Notes: generated from the letters alone by a model not told the origin. A DNA stretch of 64,000 nucleotides from Phytophthora sp. 'mugwort' (GCA_033558025.1 JAUCEF010000006.1:4464001-4528000), one strand, 5' to 3'. Positions 24,401 through 36,402 are shown, counted from the first letter of the stretch. Program-made: numbers and translations.

Positions 24401-25635
24401 CGCTGAATGGCCTGGTGACGATCCGGACTTTTGAAATGGTGGAGCAGAGTCAGCACACACAAGCGATGAAGATTAACGAAAACACGAAGGCGTTTCTACT
24501 GTTGAACCTGATCAACCGCTGGCTGGGCGTCCGATTGGAGTTCCTAGGAGCGGTGATCACGTTTGCGGTCGCCTTTTTCGTCAGTCGCGACCACGCGGTC
24601 CTCTCCAGTGCCATGGCTGGGCTGTTGCTGAGCTATTCGCAAAATATGACTTCGCTGCTCAACTGGATTATTCGCAACAATATCGATATGGAAAATATGA
24701 TGAATAGTGTGGAGCGAACGGATGAATATTGTCGCGTAGAGGCCGAACCAGTGACGCTGCTGGCACATCATTATGAACGTTATACGACACCCAAGTCGCG
24801 TACACTGCAGCTGCGGCCGCACTGGCCCGAACACGGCAAAATTAATTTTGTCAATGTCTGTGTAAGGTACGACCCATCGTCACCGCCAGTACTCCATAAT
24901 GTTTCATTCACAGTGAAGGGCGGTGAAAAGGTTGGAATCTGTGGACGTACAGGAGCCGGCAAGAGTTCGCTCCTTCTTGCGCTTTTCCGCATGGTGTCAT
25001 TTGATAGCGGAGTCGGGGGTGGCAGCATCTACATTGATGAAGTGTCTACTACGGCACTGACATTAACTGAATTGCGCTCTCGGATGGCTATTATCCCACA
25101 AGACCCTGTGCTTTTTGCAGCAAGTGTCCGCTTCAACCTCGATCCAACAGGTCAAGCCACTGACAAGGAATTGTGGAACGCGATCCGCAAATCTCGATTG
25201 GAAACTTTCATCAAGGGGTTGCGCGGTGGCCTCGACGCTGAGGTTCTCGAAAGTGGTGACAATTTTAGTGTCGGTGAGCGGCAATTGATTTGTTTGGCAC
25301 GTGCGATCCTGCGCAATTCCAAGATTTTGTGTCTGGATGAGGCTACGGCTTCGATGGATCACTCTACAGGTGAGAAATTAGATATATCTGCTGCACTATT
25401 AAACTTGTGTATTAAACCGTTTTTTTCCTTATTTACAGATGCATTTATCCAGGCGTCGATCCGCAACGAGTTCGCTGAAGCTACAGTGTTGACAATTGCC
25501 CATCGAGTAGAGACAATTCTGGATTACGACAAGATTCTCGTGCTGAAGCAAGGCCACATTGTGGAATTTGGCTCACCTTCCGAATTGCTCAACAAGCTCA
25601 ATAGCGAACTCGCTGGCATGTTGCAAAAGCCGTAA
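21463..25635 (+). CDS. ABCC/MRP-type ABC transporter (four exons)
   Basis: A full-size exporter that pumps conjugates or drugs across the plasma or vacuolar membrane using ATP. Proposed exons are 21463-23906, 23976-24097, 24179-25369 and 25439-25635; all introns are GT-AG, 69-81 bp, and the joined frame gives about 1317 residues. The first membrane domain is followed by NBD1 with Walker A GAVGSGKST near residue 477, signature LSGGQKQR near 568 and Walker B YVFDD near 590. The second membrane domain (FFDTTPVGRILNRFSND spans exon 2) is followed by NBD2 with GRTGAGKSS near 1110, signature FSVGERQL near 1217 and CLDEATAS. NBD1 has Asp where NBD2 has the catalytic Glu, the normal asymmetry of ABCC proteins. 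There is no extra N-terminal TMD0, so it is a short MRP. Substrate is unknown. Confidence 0.93.
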
Positions 25636-25803
25636 ATGTTTTTCTTTAAATGATTTTTTTACTTTTATCTCCTTTCTCGCTTTGGTGGACAAACATTTCC
25701 TTGAACATGGTCTTAACGGGTTCAAGCACAACCAGCGCCGCGTCTCGTAGTGTAAAAGTTCTCATCCTTTGTCTCTTTATTTACTATTGAAGTTAAAGCA
25801 AAG

Positions 25804-27213
25804 ATGAGCAGCTACGAAGCGAGGTTGCTCCTGCATGGAGGAGACACAATGCTGGGCCGTGCTGTGCAGCTCACGTTCCCGTTCCAAGCTCCGAAGGAAG
25901 AACTAATCAGAGACTCAACGACTGCTGGAACGTACTTACTCATGGCGCTGCATTATCCACGCAATAACCCTGCAAAGCTTTGTTCTCATGAGTTGCAGCA
26001 ACTACGAGAGATGAATCGTGATGGAGCTTACGTATGGGGAGACTATGTGTCTACATTGAGAATTCATCCTCCTCCTGATGTACGAATACTTAACTTGGAA
26101 AATGCAGTGACCACGACCACAACCAACTATGATGTACCGCTCAAGGGTATCAACTACCACATGCACGCAAAGAACATCCCATTGGTACTCTCACGCTTCG
26201 CTGCCGCTACCTTCCGTGATACTGAAGACAAGATTAACCGATCTCATCCAAGTCCGTACATTATCTCGATGGCAAACAACCATGCACTGGATTTCGGCCG
26301 GCTCGCTTTTGAGCAGGAGACGCTGCCAGCTATTGCGACATTACCAGGCGACGCCCATGTCGTAGGAATCGGTTCTTCGATTCTAGAGGCTGCAAAAGCT
26401 GCACGTATTGAACTGCCCACTGGACATCATGTGAACTGTATAGCGGTTTCCACTGTATGCTCCGGGACACCTCCGAGCTGGCGAGCAACCTCGACGCATC
26501 CGGGGATGATTGTGCTACCGGCAATCGAGTCGTCTACTGCTGTACAAAAAGGAGTGGAGGCTACAGCGAGCGTGTTGCATGCAAATGACATCAAATGGCC
26601 TCATTGCGGCGATCTGCTCGTCTTGTCCATCCATTGGGGGCCCAATTGGGCCTATCGCGAGCACGATGATACCCGAGCACAAGTCTTCCGTCGTGAATAT
26701 GCGCACCGTGTTATTGATGAACTTGGGGTTGATCTGGTTTACGGTCACTCATCGCACCATATTCGTGGCATGGAACTCTACCGCGAGAAATTGATTATCT
26801 ATGGCGCTGGGGATCTCGTGAATGATTACGAAGGCTTTACGAATCGTGCTGATACAGCTTATAACACGTTGGGGGCGTTATTTCTTGTGGATTTAGATGT
26901 GAATGACGGCACTTTGAACCAACTTTGCCTTGTACCGACTTTCATGAATCGTCTGAGTCTGCAACGTGTTAAGAAGCGCTCGTATGAACGATGGGACCCA
27001 ATACAAAGCCGAACGGTGGAATATCCGGATGGGGCGACCGAGTTTTGTCGGATCGTTAATGAACTCTCACGACTGGATGTCGGACTCGAGCGTCCCGACG
27101 ATACTGATACTCGCAAGGGTCAAGGTATCCCGGTGGAACTTCATGTCGAAGACGAATGGGCAAGCGTGCCTGGTGGACCCGTTTTGGTGTTTGCCCCCGT
27201 AAAAGGGGATTAA
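25804..27213 (+). CDS. CapA/PgsA-like metallophosphatase family protein
   Basis: A 469-residue intronless protein of the PGA_cap family, a calcineurin-like metallophosphoesterase fold named from bacterial poly-gamma-glutamate capsule proteins. Seen motifs: LLLHGGDTMLGR (residues 9-20), RILNLENAVT near 100, SMANNHALDFGR near 160, LSIHWGPNWAYRE near 275, and YGHSSHHIRGMELYREKLI with YGAGDLVNDYEGF near 315-345. The Asp, Asn and His residues in these blocks are the metal-binding positions of the family, and all look intact. No signal peptide is visible at the start. It follows the ABC transporter by 168 bp on the same strand. The substrate in oomycetes is unknown; the family is mainly bacterial, so transfer is possible but not shown here. 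Confidence 0.85.
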   Translation: MSSYEARLLLHGGDTMLGRAVQLTFPFQAPKEELIRDSTTAGTYLLMALHYPRNNPAKLCSHELQQLREMNRDGAYVWGDYVSTLRIHPPPDVRILNLENAVTTTTTNYDVPLKGINYHMHAKNIPLVLSRFAAATFRDTEDKINRSHPSPYIISMANNHALDFGRLAFEQETLPAIATLPGDAHVVGIGSSILEAAKAARIELPTGHHVNCIAVSTVCSGTPPSWRATSTHPGMIVLPAIESSTAVQKGVEATASVLHANDIKWPHCGDLLVLSIHWGPNWAYREHDDTRAQVFRREYAHRVIDELGVDLVYGHSSHHIRGMELYREKLIIYGAGDLVNDYEGFTNRADTAYNTLGALFLVDLDVNDGTLNQLCLVPTFMNRLSLQRVKKRSYERWDPIQSRTVEYPDGATEFCRIVNELSRLDVGLERPDDTDTRKGQGIPVELHVEDEWASVPGGPVLVFAPVKGD

Positions 27214-27322
27214 AAAAAAAAACAATTTTACTGGAGAAATTACTATATGTAACGGTAGTTTTTACTATTCAATAGTCATCACCAGTATAGCAGGTTTAAC
27301 AGGGATTCTGCATCAGTACTTC

Positions 27323-30300
27323 ATGTCCACCACACCATTTTGCCAAAGGAAAACATTTGCAAAGGCGCGAAAGGCAAAGGGAAACCTTCTCACTTTACCG
27401 TGCCACTCAATGGTGCCGCGCAAGACCCGCGCGTCCACGGCCGCCAAACGGCGCGCCGCCAGCAATAATGCAACATCGACTAGCGCCCCTCGCCGCCAAG
27501 AGGCCGCAGCGGCAGCGGCAGAAGAGTTTAAGATGGAAGACCCGGACTCAGATCACGTGCTGGAGCGACAGCTTCAGAATCAGACGCCACGGAAAAACCG
27601 AATTGCGCGTTCCAATACGCACGACAATTTGCCAGATGAGATTTTATCTGGCAATTATCTATCCGAAGCGGGACGTAACTCGTCCGCGCTAAGTAAAAGA
27701 CTGAAACAGACGTGGGAAACGCTCCAACAAACCTCAAGCAACCAGCACCAGCGGGAAGACGGCGAATTGGACGCTCTTGCGGCACAGAAACTGCAGCTCG
27801 TGGCTGCCGAGCTGCTGCAGGAGAAGCTACTTAATCACAAGGACAAGCACGTGCGGTCTCTTGTGGCCTGTTGCCTCGTGGAGATTCTTCGTGTATCGGC
27901 TCCCGACTCGCCTTTCAGCTCCGCCGAGGAGCTCTACCGGGTCTTTAAGCTGCTAATCGAACAGTTGAGAGCTCTTGCCCCAGAACAGGCCACGACATCC
28001 AGTGATTTGCACCATTTCTACGTGCTCGAGAGCCTCGCTACAGTGAAATCGTGTCTACTGGTGGTCGGACTGGACTTTACCACTGAAGAAGACGAGGAAG
28101 TTGTGATGGTGCAGCTGTTTCAGGCATTATTTGACACTCTTAGTGAGAAACACTCGACCACATTTGAGAACTTGATGCTGAGTATTTTGGTGGCGTGTAT
28201 TGAGGAAAGTGACACCGTGGAATTGCCACTGCTGGATGTGATTTTGAAACCGCTCGTGACTGAGAATGATAAAACTGTCGCGGATGGTGAAATTTCGGTG
28301 AAAAAAGGACCAGTTCACATGGCAAAAGAATTGATTCGACGAACAAGTGATTTTCTGCAAAATCCGTTATCCAATTTTTTCAACAATATTTTGATTGACG
28401 GATCTGGCAGATTAAACTCGCACAAGTCTTCCAAGCTTACAGAGCACGTGTACACGCTGATTTATCAAGTGCACAAGATTAATCCGTCGCTGGTGCTGTA
28501 TGTGCTTCCTAACGTGTGTCAACAGTTTCAAGTGGATGAAGTTGCCACTCGATCGGACGCAATTGCACTCATGGGAAAGTTATTTGTCTCGTCTCACGCG
28601 GATTATGGGCACCAGTACATGAAAAATTTTCGTGACTTTTTGGGTCGATTTCGTGATGCAAGCAAGGAAATTCGTCTACAGATAATCCAATTGAGTGTGG
28701 TAATCTGGGAGCACAAGCCAGAGTTTGCGAATCTATTGGAAAAGGAGTTTATCATGCGGTTGACTGACTCCGAGTGGGAAGTGCGTCAGCTTGTGGTGCA
28801 CGAATTGTGTGACTTTGCGGCAAATTGCTTGGATCTCATCAGTGACGAGTGCCTTAAAGCTGTGGGAGAACGCATGAAAGACAAGATAGTTGTTCTACGA
28901 AAAGAAACCATGACAGGCCTCAGCCAAGTATTTTGCACACACATTTCCTCGTTCTGGGTAGACGAAGAAGAGCGGCCATTGTCGCTGAATCACCGTGAAA
29001 TTCCAGCGGATCACATTAAGAAACTCGGCTGGATTCCAGATTATGTCTTGAAATGCTACGCGTATCCTCAGCAAGAGTTAAAGCTTCGCGTGATCCAACT
29101 TCTGGATGATTTCCTCTTACCCAAGGCTTTATCAGAGCGCACTCGCACGAATGGACTTCTTTTTATTTTCCACTCACTGGATGCCACTTCAAAGGAAGCT
29201 TTGCGACGAGTTTTCCGTGAACGGGCCAAGTGTCAAAAGCTTTGCAATGAATTTGTGGAATTTAAAGTGCAGCATCGTCATAAAGGACGTGCTGCTGAGG
29301 GCGACGATGACGCTCTTAAGAAGGCCAAGCAACAGCTGTATGATGGACTGTCTCCTCTGTTTACGGATGTCTCCAATCTGAACAAACTACTGGAAAAGTT
29401 CTCAAAGTGGAAAGACCATCGTATTTTCAAGCATATGAGTGAATTGTGTGATTTCTCTAAGAGTCAAAGTGCTTCTCGACATGCACGAGATGAATTAGTT
29501 CGAAGTGCTGGGTCAAAAACCCCACTGGGTGAGTTCCTGAAGAAATTGTGTCGAAAACTTTCTTTGTTGACGATGAATCAAGCTTCAGTAGCTGCTTTGT
29601 TGGATTTCTTGGTCGTGAAAGAGGGGCGGGCGTCGAGAGAGAATCGCAGTATTGTGGATCTGCTGGTGCTGGCGTCGGGTGAGCTCCCTGAACTTTTCGC
29701 TCCTTTTATCCGTGAAAAAATGACAGCAATTCTAGTTGAAAACAGCGATGAATCAGCTGCAAATCAATCCACTTCGAGTGATGAAGAGGGCGAAGAGGAG
29801 CCGGTTCTTAAAGACCCTACAGTGATTCTTGGAACCTTGCAAGTTCTCGCCAATTATTCTCGGCATTGGGCTGCCACAACTGGTCATGACGCATCAATTG
29901 AGGATAATAGCAACACACCGTCCGCAGAACTCGCAGCGCAGCTTCGCAACTTTTGCCTGGGAGATAGCGACGTTGAAAGTCAAAATTTGAATGCTGCGAA
30001 GGAAAGTCGGGCGGCGGAATTGGCGGCTTTTGTCATTGCCCACTTTTACGGGCGAGCAGATGAGACGATGCAGCTAATTTCCAAGCTATGCGCGAAGGTG
30101 AAACTTGGTTCTCCCAACAGTTCCGGGGCATTGCCAGCGTTACAGAGCCTTGAAGTATTCACAAAGCACTGCAGCTCTATTTTCTCGGAGAACAGACCTT
30201 TATTTTCCCGTATCTGGCATCTCTTGCTTGACGATTTGATTGACAAGGACAAGCAAGTTTCAGATACGCCTGAATTTAAAGAGCGCACTCCAAAAGGTAG

Positions 30301-31975
30301 TCGGCCAGCTGCAGTAAAGCTAGCAGAAGTTCGCTGCTCGGCCATTAAGGTGGCAGTGAATCTGCTTGTGTATTGTCAGTCCACGAGAGGTTTATCCGAT
30401 TCAGAAGACGACAGTGCGAAGCTGATCAAATTACTGTTTGATATCTTGCGTTCCAAGGGGAAGACATTTGCATCAACCCCCGCTCTGGCTGCTATGTTCC
30501 GAGCAACAGCTTCATGCGGTCTCATGAAAATCACGCGCGACCGACAACTAGAAGCGTCAATTTCGGTATCTGAATGGCATTTGCTCGGTTTCACTATACA
30601 AGATTCGAATGAGGATGTTCGTCGCAAGTTTTTGAAGAAATTGACATCGCACTTGATGAAGCAATCTGTTCAGCAGCCACACAAGTATCTTAGCTACTTG
30701 GCATTAGCAGCTACAGATACAAGCCCCAGCACGAAGAAAATCGCGCGGAACTTACTGAAGATTGCGGTGGAGCGCATGCGACGCATATTCGATGCTACGT
30801 CGTCTCGTGCGTCAGCCAGCCCTGGCCTACCACCGCCCACTATTGCAGTAATGGTACCGGAGTACGTGTTGCCCTTCGTTATTCATCTTCTGGCTCACCA
30901 CCCGCAATTTCCAGTGAAATTAGTGGAGAGAACGTCTACTGCTATGATTCTACACAGTGCACTGTGGACGGATCAGCTGACGTATCTGGGCTTTTTCCTT
31001 GACGGATTGGTATCTACAAATGCTGCAGCGGCAGACAACATCGCGTTTTTGCTGCAGATTTTGACCGAACTCTCTCAGTGTCACGATGTGGTCGCTCCCC
31101 ATGACGTTAATATTTATCCACTGATCGACAGCGCCGTTGTTCTACTTAAGAAGAAGATTAAGAAACAATCGAACCTGAAGCCATTCCCAGGGAACATTTT
31201 CCTGCCCAAACGTCTTTACAGCCCCGGCAGACCAAGCACACTCGCGACTCCAGGCGGCAGAAAGGAGCCCGAGGCGCCGGAATCGTTGGGGAATGCAGCA
31301 TCCAGTGGTCCACGACTCACAGTACGTGTCATTGTTTTCTTTTCTGGCAAATTGGTTTAATTTGTTTGTTAATTTGTACTCGATCTTCGACTACAGACGT
31401 CATTGTCGCCTATCAAACCTATGGACTTTGCTGCTCATTTCATGAAGCTCAATTCTCCTCCTGGCAGCTCGTTGAAAAGCTCAGGGAATAAACGCAAGCG
31501 TTCGCTCCTCAAGGTTGACGAAGAGAAGAAGGACAACGAAGACAAGACGATGGCAACGCCACCTCGGCGTCAGTCGGTGCTTGGAAAGGTCCGACCGGAG
31601 AAACGGACCTTTGCAGACGATTCCAGTGACAGTGGAGCTGAATCGGATACTTTTCGGCCGCGACGATCGGACTCAGTGTCATCGCACTCTAACGCGTCTC
31701 AGTCGCATGAAGTAGCGTCGTCACTGCGCTCGGTAAGCTCGCACCAAACGATTGCTGACACAATTGTTGAGGAAGAGGAGGTGGAGAGTGACACTCCAAC
31801 AAAGAAGCGCATGAGAAGCGAGGAAGTGGAGCTGAAGGCGTATCGGACTACGAGAAGGTAAGAACCCGTCTGATATGCAAATTTAGTGGGAAATTAAACT
31901 CATTAGTTAAGTTTTTTTTGCTGTTCTAGCCAAGGTAAATGCGGTCAGCTCGACGTCTCTAACAGGCGTAGGTGA
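27323..31975 (+). CDS. PDS5: Sister chromatid cohesion protein PDS5 (HEAT-repeat)
   Basis: PDS5 binds cohesin and controls its loading, release and acetylation, keeping sister chromatids together. The block LNHKDKHVRSLVACCLVEILR near residue 170 is the hallmark of the family, followed by a long HEAT-repeat solenoid (for example LLDVILKPLV, VHELCDFA, LRKETMTGLSQVF). The end is a basic, serine-rich tail. Proposed exons are 27323-31321, 31397-31857 and 31930-31975; both introns have GT-AG ends and a pyrimidine tract, and the frame is kept, giving about 1501 residues, close to animal PDS5 length. The 46-base last exon is inferred; reading through instead stops at 31861. A second ATG at 27410 (MVPRKTRAS) may be the true start. 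Confidence 0.87.
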
Positions 31976-32254
31976 AAACGACATCTCGTACTGTCTCCAT
32001 TTTTTATATCTTTTTATCGTGCAGCAGGTTATTAACACTTACAGGTTACTAAATGCTGTGTAATGCATTCATTGTGTTCTTGTGGCGTGTATTTTGGCGG
32101 TGTGGGTCTTTGAGGTGGTGTCGGTTGCCCATCTTAACTAATGATCGTGGACGCAAACATGACGACGTCTCCACGACTTTACATGCTGAAGAAGAGACGG
32201 GAGTCTGGAAAAAGCGCGAGATAATGTACGGAAATTCGGAATGGATTGGATAAT

Positions 32255-33127
32255 TTACGACAGCAAGAAGTCTACAGTGTGGCGAGGGTCTACTGACTGC
32301 TGGACGGGTGAACCATTAATGTCGTCCTGGATGCTGCAAGTCTGACGAATGTCGTCGACGCGGGTGCGGATCTGGCCGGTTTTGGAGATGTTTGCATCCA
32401 CAAGGATGCACGCAGCGTCCACAAATGAGACGATGGCGTTAAGCGCGCTGATGATGTCCCAGTCGGCGCTGAACCACGTGATGACGCCGTCGGCATCGAA
32501 TTCGAAGCGGTACTGCACCGGCACGATTAACATGGCCCCAATGACCTTTTGCGACAGTTCCACATTGTGATGCAGCGCTGGATACAGCATAAGCACGCCA
32601 TCACGACGGCAACTGATGTGGAAATTCGTGTCAATGATAACGACCGTTGAGTCAGCCAAAGTGGACACGTTCATGGACAGCAGTTCGTACCGGCTGTAGA
32701 CGTAGAAGTCACTGAAGCGTTTCCAGAGCATAATGACGGTCTCAACGCCGCTGTAGTCTGGACCTGTCGTCTGCGATGTCATGATGGAGCGCAGGAATTG
32801 TTCCTGTCGTGGCAGGTTGTGCGTCGAGATGCCGTACTCAAAGAGTCGGAAATATTCCATGGTCAGGCGAGCCGGTACCCCACTGTGAGTTCCTCGTGAA
32901 CTGAAACAATTGCGGTCTACGAGCAGCTTTTGCCGCTTCTGGGTGAGCTGCTCGATCTCGACCAGCAGACGCTGCACGTCGTGCGTGAGCGTGACTGTTT
33001 TCTCCTTTTGCTTGGCTCGATGGCGACGCTGATGGAATTTGTATTGTTGACGTCGACGGAGCACTTTATCCTCGATTTTGTCGTCTTGGGGGCGTTTGGG
33101 GAGAGTGGGCGGTTTGTTTTGGGTCAT
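32255..33127 (-). CDS. bZIP transcription factor, Tyr-type basic region (bZIP1)
   Basis: A 290-residue intronless nuclear DNA-binding protein. The basic region is LRRRQQYKFHQRRHRAKQK at residues 23-41 and the zipper has Leu at 47, 54, 61 and 68. Spacing from Arg37 to the first Leu is exactly that of bZIPs, which places Tyr29 at the position of the invariant Asn. The C-terminal 200 residues form a domain shared with bZIP2 (EYFRLF, then MTSQTTGPDYSGVETV) and end in VDPRHTVDFLLS. The ATG at 33127 is chosen; the open frame extends upstream only through a TTG. Its 5' end faces that of bZIP2. Target genes are unknown. Confidence 0.88.
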   Translation of the reverse strand: MTQNKPPTLPKRPQDDKIEDKVLRRRQQYKFHQRRHRAKQKEKTVTLTHDVQRLLVEIEQLTQKRQKLLVDRNCFSSRGTHSGVPARLTMEYFRLFEYGISTHNLPRQEQFLRSIMTSQTTGPDYSGVETVIMLWKRFSDFYVYSRYELLSMNVSTLADSTVVIIDTNFHISCRRDGVLMLYPALHHNVELSQKVIGAMLIVPVQYRFEFDADGVITWFSADWDIISALNAIVSFVDAACILVDANISKTGQIRTRVDDIRQTCSIQDDINGSPVQQSVDPRHTVDFLLS

Positions 33128-35550
33128 TTTTGGCAGTATTTGGCTGACGGGAAGTGGCAAAATGACCGTGGTTCACGTTGCCGGGAGTGGCAAGCACCTT
33201 GTGTTCAGCTGTTGCCACTGTTGTCGGTTGTCGAATGTCGCCAAGACTGCTGTTGCCGCCTGAGTTGAACCAGTGAGTTCGTAACGAGGTTGGACAGCCG
33301 CCCTCATGGACGATGGGGACTCGCTTTTGGCGCGTCATCCATACTGAACCAAGACGATCTGGCGCTATGCGATACGAATCGTAAAGGCTCGCGAACTGAA
33401 AATCTGGGATCAGCGATCATAGTTGTTACCAGCGGACTACGAAATGTACAGAGGCGGTTACACTACCCATTTGTATGCAAATAATCCCCTAAACATCCCA
33501 AATAACCCTATTCGATTTGCCAGTTCTATTTGCCTGAAAAGTGATTAATGTTGTGCTGCTGAAAATGACAAGTTGCCTCTTGGACGTAGGTAACAATCGG
33601 GAGTTTCGGGCCATTCGAGTCAAGGAAAGTTCACAGCAGGTAGCCGCTTCGCATGTCTGCAAAACCGTTCACCCATGAAGAATCCAGCTGGGAAATCCCT
33701 GCGTCCACAACCGTCCATCCACTCGCCAGATGCTGAATGAGTCAACGATTGCCAGTGAGTCAAGCCAACGCCGCGTTGTGCAGGTGCGTTCATGCGAGCA
33801 ACCCGACGCTTGTCGCCTGCTCGATCTCACTTTACAACCTCCGCTTAATGTATCAGAAATTGCGAGGGCCCTTTAGCAACGTCTGTGCGGACGTCATCGC
33901 GGCGAACAAAATCACAGTGCACATCTCACCCGAATTTCACCATCCGCCCAGAATCGATTTCGCGGCATAATCTGGTCGATGTGGAGGGCTCGGCGAAGCC
34001 GGCGGGCTTCCTCTGCTCCGAATCCCACAGAACATGCAGGGAGCAGCCAGCAAGAACACGCCAGGTTTTGCATTCAGTGATAGCCCACTCAACTGCGCAG
34101 ACTTCGGGTTGACAAGAACAAAAAAAAAATGGATAATCGTGTCTTTTTAGGTGGACCTAGGGACACTTTCGGTGGGCAAAATGAGGTCGCCACACCGAAA
34201 GAAGACATGATTTTCGTGTGTTTGTTTGCATAACTGGGCCCTTTTTATCAAAGCCTGATTAGGGGTACAAACAGCACTTGCAAATGTTTAGCCCCGCTGA
34301 GGGCCACGCCGCCGTCGGAGTCTTTTTAACGCCGCGAAACCCGCAGAGCTATCGGTCTACAGGTTCACGGGCAAGACGGCAACGTCGAGTCAGACCGAGT
34401 TGACGCAACTTTCTGACTCGCGGATTTTAAACTCGTGTCAAGTGTGGCCGCCTTTTGTGAATCGGCTACTGACTCATCCCACTAGAAAAAGTGCAAAATC
34501 TGACAACATTTTCAACCTAGGCAAAAAATCTCATTATCCGTGCCAAGAAATTCGTGACAAAAGCTCACGCGGCGAATCTCCGCGGATCTTCCCTTGACTC
34601 ACATGGCCGCGTGGCAATGTGGCTGGCGAGCGATGAGTTGCTGGTTGCTTGACGGATGTAACACTGCCGCAATATCGTCAACTTCGGTCTGGTGTGTGCC
34701 CCAAGCTGGCTCCCATCGTCCCGATGAGTCAGTCGACACACGGGAACTGCTTGCACCTATGTAGCGCCTTGTGCCCGGCAAAAAGAGCCGTTCTTGCCAC
34801 GGCGAGCTCTTGATGTGCATCGAATTCGTTTTGCCAACCGGACACATCGGTTGGCACTCGGAAAAGCTCGTTGCCAAGTCAAGCACAGCGTTTTGTTTAC
34901 GAGCGGATAAGCGGTTTCCCCACCGAGATTACGAGTTGGTGGCATCTGCTTGGACGGATTCGGTAACGAACGTCAGCTGGTCCCTGTCACAGTCACAGCT
35001 GGCGTCTCTTTGGGTTGTCCAAGAACAGGTACAACCGGAGGAACGGCAAAACATCCAAGATTCTCAGTAGTGATTGAAATTTGCCGGTAAGAAGAGAGAG
35101 AGAGATCACAACAGCACGATTTCAACGAAACCGAAGAGGTCCAATCAACCAACCAGTTCACACAGCCACATGTACTATATGTAAGTAAGCTGCCGTCGCT
35201 GGTTCATATGGTTCGCTATCTTTTCGTCATAAAGCTCACCACTCGACCGACGATCGGCTTCGCTTCTGACTCGCTGAGTCAGTCAGGTGCATCGAAAAGT
35301 TCGCGTTTCTCAACGTTTGTCACTTCAAAACGTCCCCCATTGTCAACACTTGTGCAGTGTCGCTGGGTGGCGCCCCGCTCTACGCAGTTCATTTCCGATC
35401 GCCAACCAGCCAGGACAGGCCCGCACGCCGCTTGTCGTGTTGTTTCTTTCCCGAAATCTTCACATCTCGTTCGCGTTTCTCAGTCTTTAGGACCAAACGA
35501 GAGCTCAGATACCCCCACGCTAACCAGTTAATCGCAGACTTCAGACCGTC
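33128..35550. promoter_or_regulatory. Divergent promoter region with six TGASTCA sites
   Basis: The region between the start codons of bZIP1 (minus) and bZIP2 (plus) has no credible gene. It contains exact TGA(C/G)TCA heptamers at 33738-33744, 33756-33762, 34470-34476, 34595-34601, 34725-34731 and 35275-35281. Related one-off sites occur at 34386, 34414 and 35267 (the last next to an exact site). TGASTCA is the binding site of AP-1/Gcn4-type bZIP dimers. Chance would give about 0.3 exact sites in a region this long. Regulation by a bZIP protein, perhaps the neighbours themselves, is inference, because their basic regions are not canonical. Confidence 0.55.
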
Positions 35551-36402
35551 ATGACTCAGAGCGCCGCAGGAAACGACAAGGGCAAGGCCCAGTCCAAAGA
35601 CGAAGAAGTCAACGAAAAGGTGCTGCGACGCCGTCTCCAGTACAAGTTCCACCAGCGTCGTCATCGCGCCAAACAGAAACAAAAGTTGACGACGCTCGAG
35701 CTCGAGGTGCAAAACCTGGTGGCTGAAGTCGAGACGCTGAACCGTCAACGACAGAAACTCCTGATGGATAACAATTTTTTCGCGTCGCGGGGCACGGCCG
35801 GGGGCGTGCCGGCGCGCGTGGCGATGGAGTACTTCCGGCTGTTCCAGTTTGGCGCATCGCCGTTGCACATCGACCAGCAGGAGCAGTTCCTACGCGCCGT
35901 CATGACATCGGAGACCACGGGGCCGGACTACGTGGGCGTCGACACTGTTGTCACGCAATGGCGGCGGTACTGCAACTTCTTCGCGTACACGAGATACGAG
36001 CCACGGGCCATTAACGTCACGAGCGCCGGCGAGTTTACGGTTGTCGTGGCCGACTCGATCTTCAGTACCCGCGCGCGGCGAGACGGCATCGCCACGCTCT
36101 ATCCGTCGCTTAATGGCGACGCCGAGCTCACGCAGAAGCTGTCGGGCAGCATCATCGACATCCACGGTAAGTACCGCTTCACGTTCGACGCGCACGGGAT
36201 CATCACGTGGTTCAGTGCCGAATGGGACCTCGTGAACGCGCTGCAGCGCGCGCTGGGCAACCTGGTCGACGTCGCGACGGTGCTGTCGGGCGCAAACATC
36301 TCGTCGTCGACGGGCCAGATCAAGGTCGAGGAGTCTCTTAATGCCCACGAGACTAAGCCACGAGTCGACCCTCGACTTAATGTAAACTTCTTGCTCTCGT
36401 AG
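35551..36402 (+). CDS. bZIP transcription factor, Tyr-type basic region (bZIP2)
   Basis: A 283-residue intronless bZIP protein and close paralogue of bZIP1. The basic region is at residues 25-45 with YKFHQRRHRAKQK; the zipper Leu residues are 49, 56, 63 and 70. Tyr31 occupies the place of the invariant Asn, with Gln35 and His38 in place of the usual Ala and Ser/Cys. The C-terminal domain (residues about 85-265) and the end motif VDPRLNVNFLLS match bZIP1. The first codons contain an exact TGACTCA. It is convergent with bZIP3, whose stop codon lies 573 bp away. In Phytophthora such noncanonical bZIPs have been linked to oxidative stress; a role for this gene is not shown here. Confidence 0.9.
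   Translation: MTQSAAGNDKGKAQSKDEEVNEKVLRRRLQYKFHQRRHRAKQKQKLTTLELEVQNLVAEVETLNRQRQKLLMDNNFFASRGTAGGVPARVAMEYFRLFQFGASPLHIDQQEQFLRAVMTSETTGPDYVGVDTVVTQWRRYCNFFAYTRYEPRAINVTSAGEFTVVVADSIFSTRARRDGIATLYPSLNGDAELTQKLSGSIIDIHGKYRFTFDAHGIITWFSAEWDLVNALQRALGNLVDVATVLSGANISSSTGQIKVEESLNAHETKPRVDPRLNVNFLLS

Noticed and set aside
35389..35868. 159-residue minus-strand frame over the start of bZIP2
   Set aside because: It is antisense to a clear bZIP coding region and has no motif of its own.
35890..36348. 152-residue minus-strand frame within bZIP2
   Set aside because: Antisense shadow of the conserved bZIP C-terminal domain.
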